Source: JBIOJM01 sp044450785 (lineage in GTDB: Bacteria; Planctomycetota; Planctomycetia; Isosphaerales; Isosphaeraceae). From it: DNA of 29,234 bases. The stretch is taken from assembly GCA_044450785.1 (NCBI GenBank), contig JBIOJM010000092.1:1-29234 (forward strand), in the 5' to 3' direction. A program made the translations under genes and the position numbers. Positions 8,444 to 13,727 of this stretch are shown piece by piece; positions within the stretch are counted from its first letter, which is position 1, and each line of letters begins with the position of its first letter. Under the pieces are notes generated by a model. The model saw nothing but the letters and a program-made list of their open reading frames with translations, was not told where the DNA came from and ran no database searches.

Positions 8444-8737
8444 TCAGGCCGATTCTCGGTCAACCCCCGCCATGAGCCCGGCGATCGATAGGTCCTCATC
8501 GAGCTCCGGCCAGTGCAGACTGATCCCGCCCCCACCGATTTCGTAGCGCATCCGCTGCGCCGGGGTCGCCGCCTGGAGCACGGGAATCCAAACCAGTGGC
8601 ACACCGAGAACGCGCCCGTCCGTGAACGTGACGTGCATCATCGATTTATTGAATTTGACCGACTTGGCCAGCGCCGTGGCGGGTACGTATGAGCGCTTGG
8701 GTGTCGATTTGGGTTGGCGACTAGCCGAGGTGCTCAT
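8444..8737 (-). CDS. DUF2442-family small protein
   Basis: 97 aa from the ATG at 8737, which has a strong GGAGG 7 bp upstream; a GTG seven codons earlier is less likely. The core (residues about 24-90) follows the DUF2442 pattern: VKFNKSMMHVTFTDGR, VPLVWIPVLQAATPAQR, then GGGISLHWPELDEDLS. This family is usually encoded next to DUF4160 and is suspected to be half of a toxin-antitoxin-like pair, but no DUF4160 gene is adjacent. It instead follows the thioredoxin-TPR gene by 17 bp on the same strand, so co-transcription is likely. The molecular function is unknown. Confidence 0.8.
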   Translation of the reverse strand: MSTSASRQPKSTPKRSYVPATALAKSVKFNKSMMHVTFTDGRVLGVPLVWIPVLQAATPAQRMRYEIGGGGISLHWPELDEDLSIAGLMAGVDRESA

Positions 8738-8754
8738 GCCACGCCTCCAAGAAG

Positions 8755-9630
8755 TCACACCGCCAGCGCCAGCGAGAGCAGACGCTGATACTCGGTGACG
8801 AGCTCGGAGCCGGGAGGCAGAAGTTGGAAGATGGCGATCATCGTTTGGCGAGCCTTTTCGCCGATCCCCTTGCCGTCGCGCTCGACGAGCTCGAGGCAGA
8901 GTGCCAGGGCGTCGGCGTACTGGCCGGCCGCGGCCAGTGCCTCGGCGAGCTGGAACTTCAAGTTCCGGTCGTCGGGGCTGGTGGCCAGTGCCCCGCGCGC
9001 GGCCTCGAGCGTAATGCCGCCGGCCTGCTGCGCCTGGGTCCGGAGTGTCAGCTCGGCCTTCACCTTCTCAGCCTCGGGCTCGAGGTACCCGCGCCGCTCC
9101 AAGGCGGCGATCAGGGCCGAGGCGTCGTCGAGCCGCCCTTGCTCCAAGGCGATCCGCGCCAGCCCGGTCTGTGCTGCAGGCAGGTCCCCGTCGAGCGAGA
9201 GAGCCGCCTTGTATTTCGCCTCGGCAGCCTGGGGATCGGTCATCTCCAAGCTTCTGGCATCAGCAGCGAGCGTCTCGGCCGGCGTGGGTAAGAGCCGGTC
9301 GAGCCAGGCCCGGATCATCGACTCCGGCTGCACTCCGACGAAGGCGTCGATTGCCCTGCCGTCCCGCACGCCGAACACGGCGGGAATCGACCGAACGCCA
9401 AATTGAGCGGACAACTCGGGTTCACGGTCGCTCTCAACCTTGGCCAGCACGAATCGGCCGTCATACTCCCGCGCCAGTTTCTCGAGTACCGGGCTCAGCA
9501 TGCGGCAAGGGGCGCACCAAGTGGCCCAGAAGTCGACCACGACCGGCACCGTCCGGGACCGCTCGATGACATCCTGCTGGAAGTTGCGCCCGGTCGCCTC
9601 GATCATGAACGAGGTCGTTGTCGTGCTCAT
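8755..9630 (-). CDS. Thioredoxin-domain protein with TPR-like C-terminus (CnoX/YbbN type)
   Basis: 291 aa from the ATG at 9630, which has AGAGGGA upstream. The longer frame to 9738 begins inside an AT-rich promoter-like site and is less likely. Residues 10-115 form a thioredoxin fold with the redox motif WCAPC (38-42) and the cis-proline segment SIPAV (P83). Residues 120-290 are alanine/leucine-rich helical repeats (for example EAKYKAALSLDGDLPAAQ and LAEALAAAGQYADALAL), as in the chaperedoxin CnoX of E. coli, which protects proteins during oxidative stress. WCAPC rather than WCGPC may change redox potential. It is followed directly by the DUF2442 gene. Confidence 0.85.
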   Translation of the reverse strand: MSTTTTSFMIEATGRNFQQDVIERSRTVPVVVDFWATWCAPCRMLSPVLEKLAREYDGRFVLAKVESDREPELSAQFGVRSIPAVFGVRDGRAIDAFVGVQPESMIRAWLDRLLPTPAETLAADARSLEMTDPQAAEAKYKAALSLDGDLPAAQTGLARIALEQGRLDDASALIAALERRGYLEPEAEKVKAELTLRTQAQQAGGITLEAARGALATSPDDRNLKFQLAEALAAAGQYADALALCLELVERDGKGIGEKARQTMIAIFQLLPPGSELVTEYQRLLSLALAV

Positions 9631-9738
9631 CGATGAGAATCCCTCTGCTTGCAAAGGTCGCGGATCATTCCTCGCCGGCCAGGCGACGCTCACGCGTGCC
9701 GCGCCGCACTTGGCATGCTGCTTTTCGACCTGTTCCAT

Positions 9739-9747
9739 GATATAAAA
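9739..9747 (-). promoter_or_regulatory. AT-rich -10-like element before the thioredoxin gene
   Basis: The minus strand reads TTTTATATC here, an isolated AT-rich island in GC-rich DNA, fitting a -10 box. No good -35 is visible. If used, transcription would begin near 9732, which would exclude the ATG at 9738 and supports the ATG at 9630. Confidence 0.25.
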
Positions 9748-9943
9748 GAGAAACGCCCGCGGAAATGACCGGCCGGCTCACGCGTGCTTCCGGCCGGTCG
9801 TGCCGATTGATCCTTCCCGCCTCTTTCCACGGCCACACGGCCGTCGTATGCTCGAAAGATCAACCCGGCGCGCGGCCGTCGGTCCCGCGCCGCAGAGCCA
9901 AGACTCGCTTCGATTGAACTTGTGCCGGAGGATCGAACGACCC

Positions 9944-10792
9944 ATGAAACGGTTTTTTCCGCACCAAGCCCCGGCCGCGATTGCGGCCGTTCTACTCTTG
10001 CCGTTGTTCCAGGCCTGGGCCGGATCGGCCCGCGCTGCCTCGCCCTTTCCCGACAAGAACCTCGAGGCCGCCATCCGCGACGTGCTCAAACACGAGCCCA
10101 AAGTCGAGCTGACCGACGAAAAGCTGCAAGATGTGTACATACTCGAGGCACCCGGCAAGGACATCAAGGACCTCACGGGCCTGGAAAAATGCAAGAACCT
10201 CTTGCAGCTCAAGCTCACAAAGAACCGGATCAGCGACCTCAAGCCGCTCAAGGACCTGGCGAATTTACAGTCGCTGGACCTGGCACAGAACGCGATCAAG
10301 GACATTGCGCCCCTGGCCAATCTCAAGGCACTTCAGTACATCGAGCTTTCGGATAACCAGATCGAGACGCTCACTCCCTTGAGCGGACTCACGAGCTTGA
10401 CATCCCTTTACCTGGGGAGCAACGCGATCAAGGACATCGCGCCGCTGGCCCCGCTGACCAAGCTGTGGTCGCTGTCGCTGCCCAAGAATCAGATCAAAAG
10501 CATCACAGCGCTGGAGAAGGTCACCAAGCTGTCGGTCTTCGACATCCAGGACAACAAGGTCGAGGACGTCGGTCCTCTGGCCAAGCAGACCGAGCTGACG
10601 ATCCTGATGATGGAGCGGAACCAGATCAAGGACTTGAAGCCGCTGGTCGACGCGGCCAAGGCCGACGCCGCCGGTCCCAAGCGATTCGCCCCTTACTTGC
10701 ACGTGTACCTCGCGGGCAACCCGCTCTCGGACGCGGCCAAGTCAGCACAGCTCGACGCTTTCAAGGCAGCCGGGGTGCGGATTGAGGGCTGA
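9944..10792 (+). CDS. Secreted leucine-rich-repeat protein (internalin-like repeats)
   Basis: 282 aa. Residues 1-31 are a signal peptide (AAIAAVLLLPLFQAWAG, cleavage near SARA-A). After a short cap (residues 35-65, PFPDKNLEAAIRDVL) about eight 22-residue repeats follow, of the form L-x-x-L-x-L-x-x-N-x-I-x-D-I-x-P-L, for example LQSLDLAQNAIKDIAPLAN. They make a curved solenoid typical of protein-protein contact. The cap and repeat type match internalin-like proteins found in many planctomycetes. The last 45 residues lose the repeat pattern and act as a C-cap. The ATG at 9944 is chosen because it opens the signal peptide; GGAGG lies about 15 bp upstream, slightly far. Partner and role are unknown. 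Confidence 0.82.
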   Translation: MKRFFPHQAPAAIAAVLLLPLFQAWAGSARAASPFPDKNLEAAIRDVLKHEPKVELTDEKLQDVYILEAPGKDIKDLTGLEKCKNLLQLKLTKNRISDLKPLKDLANLQSLDLAQNAIKDIAPLANLKALQYIELSDNQIETLTPLSGLTSLTSLYLGSNAIKDIAPLAPLTKLWSLSLPKNQIKSITALEKVTKLSVFDIQDNKVEDVGPLAKQTELTILMMERNQIKDLKPLVDAAKADAAGPKRFAPYLHVYLAGNPLSDAAKSAQLDAFKAAGVRIEG

Positions 10793-10795
10793 ATC

Positions 10796-10996
10796 GCTCC
10801 GGCATCGACGACTTCCACAAGAGGTACTCCGAAGCGATTCACTTCCGAGCAATTCATGCGGTTCGTCAAGGCGACGGGGTACGTGACCGGGACGCCGGGA
10901 TCAGGATCGAGGAGAGAAGCGGTTTACCCTCGGCGCCTCTCCAGGGGATATAATGTGCTGGACGTCTTGAACGACGGAACCTTCCAGCTCGGGTAA
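10796..10996 (+). pseudogene. Possible coding remnant (KRFTSEQFMRFVKATGY...)
   Basis: Between the LRR and antitoxin genes, a frame open from the LRR stop to TAA at 10994 reads protein-like: KRFTSEQFMRFVKATGY, then GYNVLDVLNDGTFQLG. Beyond the TAA the same frame goes on plausibly as VQWVIAESN, as if the stop were a mutation inside an older gene. No good start is present (an ATG lies at 10856) and I do not recognise the family. It may be chance. Confidence 0.22.
10949..10954 (+). promoter_or_regulatory. Consensus -10 box (TATAAT) before the toxin-antitoxin pair
   Basis: A perfect TATAAT stands 73 bp before the antitoxin ATG. No convincing -35 hexamer is found at 16-18 bp upstream. Likely start of transcription near 10961. 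Confidence 0.3.
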
Positions 10997-11027
10997 GTCC
11001 AGTGGGTCATTGCTGAGAGCAACACCG

Positions 11028-11234
11028 ATGAACCAGCCACAATCCGGGACATTGCACCCCTATGTCCCGCCGATCACCGAAGAGGAACTCGCGCGCCGCA
11101 ACCAGGCGGCGATCCGGCTTCTCGATTCTTGGGAAACCGAGGGGGATGAGCAAGAGCAGCACGAAACGATGGAGATGCTGCGGCACGCGCTGGGTCAAGG
11201 ACGGACGGTCTCGGATCGGAAGCTCTTTCCATGA
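11028..11234 (+). CDS. Small antitoxin-like protein of a VapBC-type pair
   Basis: 68 aa, acidic and helical, with a Pro/Tyr-rich N-terminus (LHPYVPPITEEELARRN) and the C-terminal block HETMEMLRHALGQGR followed by SDRKLF. This size and its position directly before a PIN-domain gene point to an antitoxin that binds and blocks the toxin; no known DNA-binding fold is obvious by eye. Its stop overlaps the toxin start (ATGA at 11231-11234), which implies translational coupling. GAGAG lies about 8 bp upstream of the ATG. An in-frame start six codons earlier is possible but has no Shine-Dalgarno site. Confidence 0.65.
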   Translation: MNQPQSGTLHPYVPPITEEELARRNQAAIRLLDSWETEGDEQEQHETMEMLRHALGQGRTVSDRKLFP

Positions 11235-11686
11235 ATCGCCTGGTTCTGCTTGACGCCGGTCCTCTGGGGTTGGCCACGAACCCGCGTGAGTCTGTCGAGT
11301 CACGCCGATGCAAAGAATGGCTGAAAACACTACTCTCGGCCGGCGTGCGCGTGATGGTCCCCGAAATCGCCGATTACGAAGTCCGACGGGAGTTACTTCG
11401 CGCGAATCGGCGCGAGGGGATCATTCGACTCGATGCACTCGCCGAACAGATCGGCTACCTTCCCCTCAATACAGACGTACTGCGGCTCGCCGCTGAGCTC
11501 TGGGCTGAATCCAGGCGGGGTGGGTTCCCGACTGCGGACGACAAAGCGCTCGACGCCGACGTGATCTTGGCTGCCCAGGCGCGTCTGGCCGACATTGACC
11601 CCGAATTCGATGTCGTGATCGCGACCAACAACCCAGGCCATCTATCGCGATTCGTGTCTGCCGTGCCATGGTCCGCGATCTCATGA
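11231..11686 (+). CDS. PIN-domain ribonuclease toxin (VapC-like)
   Basis: 151 aa, the normal length for a VapC toxin. The PIN fold is shown by the N-terminal LVLLDAGPLG with D8, the acidic helix PEIADYEVRRELLR (E45/E50), and a second acidic cluster TADDKALDADVILAAQ (D103-D110), then VVIATNNPGHLSRF near the end. PIN proteins cut RNA with Mg2+ held by these acidic residues; the target RNA cannot be told from the sequence. It overlaps the antitoxin gene by 4 bp and converges on the Uma2 gene 20 bp later. Confidence 0.8.
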   Translation: MNRLVLLDAGPLGLATNPRESVESRRCKEWLKTLLSAGVRVMVPEIADYEVRRELLRANRREGIIRLDALAEQIGYLPLNTDVLRLAAELWAESRRGGFPTADDKALDADVILAAQARLADIDPEFDVVIATNNPGHLSRFVSAVPWSAIS

Positions 11687-11705
11687 TCGCGAGTTCGATG
11701 TGGAA

Positions 11706-12530
11706 TCAGTTGGTTGATCGAACTGGTTCCCTGAGCCGGCCTTTGAGCTCCTCGTTCTCAAGGCGGAGGCGTTCGAGCTCGGCGTTGGACTGGTCGAGCT
11801 GACGCTCGGCGAGATGGCGTTGAGCCTCGGTGATCTTGAGGTCACTCTCGACGACCTGAAGCCGCGTTTCGACAAGCTTCATCTCCGCGGCGACCAACCA
11901 GCGAGCCTTCTCGATTTGGGCTCCGACCGATTCGGCCTCGGCGATTTTCTCGACGAACGTGGGCAGTTTCCGTCCGGTGTCCCGATCGTAAAGCCGAAGC
12001 GCGTATCCTTCGCGCGCCAGGTCCAGACCCAAGACCTCACTGGGCAGCCCGGGGCCTCGAGCTGGCTTGATCGGGACATAACCAGTGTTGGACCAGCGGA
12101 AGCCCTGAAGCGGCGACTGGAAGCAACCGCCGCTGGGATCAAGCAGGAAGAGCTCGGGGACTTTCAAGACGTCGCGATATAATTCGAGTTTCTTCTGGTC
12201 CTCCCGCCGCCTGCGCTTCGACGTCAGCTCGATGACCAAATCAGGCCCTCTTCCTTCTTTCCAGATGAAGTAATTACCGCGCATCCGCTTCTCGACACCG
12301 CGCACGACGAAGACGTCCGGTGCGACACGCTTGCGCGGATCCCCCTCCTCATAGAAGATGAGCAGCCAACCCGAGACATAGACCATGGGCTCGTTGCCGA
12401 AATAGTCTTCCAGGGTTTGGATCAGGTCGGCCATGTTCTTACGATGGATGTCGCTCTCCCCCATGGGTTTGCCGTCCCCCGTGGGGTATTCGATCTCGCG
12501 TGTCGCTCGCTCTCGAGGGGCCGTCGCCAT
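11706..12530 (-). CDS. Uma2-family (PD-(D/E)XK-like) protein with C-terminal coiled coil
   Basis: 274 aa, ATG with AAGGAG at ideal spacing. The N-terminal ~185 residues follow the Uma2/DUF820 family: APDVFVV (D72), then DLVIELTSKRRRRED (E101, K105) and a KLELYRD helix, which together resemble a PD-(D/E)XK nuclease core. Family members are abundant in cyanobacteria and planctomycetes, and their cellular role is not settled. Residues 195-268 form a heptad-rich coiled coil (ESDLKITEAQRHLAERQLDQ), which suggests oligomerisation. A likely extended -10 promoter lies about 90 bp upstream. Confidence 0.82.
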   Translation of the reverse strand: MATAPRERATREIEYPTGDGKPMGESDIHRKNMADLIQTLEDYFGNEPMVYVSGWLLIFYEEGDPRKRVAPDVFVVRGVEKRMRGNYFIWKEGRGPDLVIELTSKRRRREDQKKLELYRDVLKVPELFLLDPSGGCFQSPLQGFRWSNTGYVPIKPARGPGLPSEVLGLDLAREGYALRLYDRDTGRKLPTFVEKIAEAESVGAQIEKARWLVAAEMKLVETRLQVVESDLKITEAQRHLAERQLDQSNAELERLRLENEELKGRLREPVRSTN

Positions 12531-12618
12531 GACCGTTCTCCTTCTTTTGTTGCCCGGGTCTGCTCAGTCAGATTGCGAAAAGCATGGCACGAACCACTGT
12601 GCTTGGGCACCGGTCTCG

Positions 12619-12627
12619 ATTGTAGCA
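12619..12627 (-). promoter_or_regulatory. Extended -10 promoter (TGC-TACAAT) for the Uma2 gene
   Basis: The minus strand reads TGCTACAAT, a near-consensus -10 box with the TGn extension, which can work without a good -35. It gives a leader of about 80 nt before the Uma2-family start. Confidence 0.45.
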
Positions 12628-12722
12628 GGATCTGAGATTTTAAGCACTTGGCTGAGTTGCCGCGACAGTTCGTGTTTGCTGCGACCAAGCCAGCCCATCG
12701 CCCTGTTTTCTGGAGTGCGCTT

Positions 12723-12738
12723 GATGATCCAAATCATC
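12723..12738. repeat. Perfect 6-bp inverted repeat (GATGAT-CCAA-ATCATC)
   Basis: A perfect hairpin or dyad lies between the two divergent promoter candidates (12619-12627 minus; 12762-12790 plus), at a position suitable for a regulator. No T-run follows it. Confidence 0.4.
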
Positions 12739-12761
12739 GTGATTCTTGAGATCCTTATCTC

Positions 12762-12790
12762 TTGTATTCTCGGATCGGAAAAGGTATGGT
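12762..12790 (+). promoter_or_regulatory. Candidate sigma-70 promoter (TTGTAT-N17-TATGGT)
   Basis: A -35-like TTGTAT (12762-12767) and a -10-like TATGGT (12785-12790) are separated by exactly 17 bp. Transcription would start near 12797, at the base of the first closed domain of the candidate structured RNA. Confidence 0.35.
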
Positions 12791-13195
12791 TGAATTAGTG
12801 GGCGAACCAGCCTGGCAGGACACCTAGAAACCATAGCCCTTCTGGGTGGAGAACTGAAGGGATGTCCGCTCGGTTGGCGAAGGGTATGCCGGATGTCTCG
12901 CCCACATGGTCTGAAGGGTGGACGGATTCAGCAAAGAGCCGAATGCAACGCCGACTACTTCGGGCTGGAGAAGAGATGCTCCGAGGCGGAGTGATTCTTG
13001 ATCGTCTCGGAGGACACTCCCAGACCTCGAGAATTCGGTGATGTAGGCTCTCGCGCCTCCAGGTGTCACGGTCGTCCTCCAGCGCAAGGGCGGCTGGAGA
13101 CAGACCGATGTGCCACCTAAGCCTGAAAGACCAAGCTTCAACGGTTAGGGTGGCTTGAACGATAGGCCCAACTGTCTTAACCCGGCATACCCGCC

Positions 13196-13214
13196 AAAAA
13201 ACGGCTTTCCGTTT
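13196..13214 (-). terminator. Minus-strand intrinsic terminator (AAACGG-AAAG-CCGTTT)
   Basis: On the minus strand a 6-bp stem (AAACGG/CCGTTT, 4-nt loop) runs straight into a T-tract (the six A's at 13196-13201 on plus). It lies about 110 bp past the stop of the GspE-like remnant and could end its transcript. Confidence 0.45.
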
Positions 13215-13247
13215 CCCCCCGAGGAGATCCTTGGGGGTTTCTCTTTT
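13215..13247 (+). terminator. Plus-strand intrinsic terminator
   Basis: A perfect 9-bp stem with one G-U pair, CCCCCGAGG (13216-13224) and CCTTGGGGG (13229-13237), with loop AGAT, is followed by the T-rich tail TTTCTCTTTT. No plus-strand protein gene precedes it for more than 1 kb, so it most likely ends the candidate non-coding RNA. Confidence 0.7.
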
Positions 13248-13326
13248 CAGGGATGAGCCCTCACGAGATCATGTCCAATCGCATCCCGGTGCGGTGATCT
13301 GATCCTTCTCCACAGCCAAGCGTGAA

Positions 13327-13482
13327 TCATAACTCAGACGTTCCATACACTCGGTCGATCGATTCTTGGATCGCCCGGTGTGAGGCCAAAGCCACATCGA
13401 TCTGCCGACCACAGTAGAAGCGCACCGTGTCAATCGTCTCGAAGTCGAGCGGATCGCTGATCAGGACCTTCAAAACCGTCCC
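13327..13482 (-). pseudogene. Fragment of a GspE/PilB-type N-terminal domain (T2SSE_N)
   Basis: About 51 codons at the end of a longer open frame read VLKVLISDPLDFETIDTVRF, then a segment containing CGRQIDVALA, then HRAIQESIDRVYG. This is the characteristic second half of the N-terminal domain of type II secretion/type IV pilus assembly ATPases (GspE, PilB). The ATPase core, with Walker motifs, is absent: a stop follows eleven bases after the helix. The upstream part of the frame is unrelated low-complexity sequence ending in a (CA)n run near 13508. It is best read as a remnant of a duplicated or transferred gene, though a stand-alone domain protein cannot be excluded. Confidence 0.55.
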
Positions 13483-13570
13483 GCTTGGGGGCTGCGGAAG
13501 GACGTTACACACACACACGACTGACTCACTCCGATGATAGCACCTGTCCGCGTCTTCTCCAGTCCAGGCT

Positions 13571-13720
13571 TTACACAGCGGATTCGACGTAAGCGGTGAG
13601 TCGCCGCGACGACTCGCGACCGAATCGATCGTAACCCGCGCAGGCTTCCTGCTCGTGCCGCACGGCGTTCTCCCACCGTCGCTCCAGCGTCCGTGCGACC
13701 AGCCGCTGATCACGCACCAT
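13571..13720 (-). pseudogene. C-terminal fragment of a large serine recombinase
   Basis: The frame from an ATG at 13720 reads DQRLVARTLERRWENAVRH, then EACAGYDRFGRE, then RRLTAYVES before a stop. The R-LVARxLERRWExA pattern followed by a helix and YDRFxRE is typical of the coiled-coil region behind the zinc ribbon in large serine recombinases/invertases of mobile elements. The catalytic domain is missing; the intact hydrolase gene ends 8 bp away. It is a short remnant of a mobile element. Confidence 0.5.
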
Positions 13721-13727
13721 GCACCCC

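Larger units (their letters stand above)
12798..13247 (+). ncRNA. Candidate structured non-coding RNA, unknown family
   Basis: There is no protein gene here that I accept, but complementary segments fold it into consecutive closed domains. Domain 1: GTGGGCGA (12798-12805) pairs with TCGCCCAC (12898-12905), enclosing CCAGCC (12807-12812) with GGTTGG (12872-12877) and GGACA (12818-12822) with TGTCC (12863-12867). Domain 2: GGTCTG (12908-12913) pairs with CAGACC (13021-13026), enclosing AGCCGAA/TTCGGGCT (12937/12959) and CTCCGAG/CTCGGAG (12979/13006); GGAGTG in that loop (12988) can also pair with CACTCC (13015), a pseudoknot. Domain 3: AGGCT, AGGTG, CGGTC, CTCCAGC (13045-13083) pair in nested order with GCTGGAG, GACCG, CACCT, AGCCT (13093-13124). 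A small hairpin (13132-13157) and an intrinsic terminator follow. It does not show the hallmark sequences of RNase P RNA, tmRNA, SRP RNA or 6S RNA. Confidence 0.45.

Noticed and set aside
9631..9738. 36-codon N-terminal extension of the thioredoxin protein to the ATG at 9738
   Set aside because: It overlaps a -10-like element and lacks a Shine-Dalgarno site, whereas the ATG at 9630 has AGAGGGA and begins right before the thioredoxin fold.
12824..13141. 105-codon minus-strand open frame across the candidate RNA
   Set aside because: Its sequence shows no recognisable domain, signal or Shine-Dalgarno site, and the region is better explained by nested plus-strand base pairing. It remains the main alternative.
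12798..13247. RNase P RNA, tmRNA, SRP RNA or 6S RNA as identity of the structured region
   Set aside because: The conserved GAGGAAAGUCC and ACAGAA-type elements of RNase P, the tRNA-like T-arm of tmRNA and the GGAAGGAAGCAG loop of SRP RNA are not found. 6S-like single long hairpin layout is also absent.
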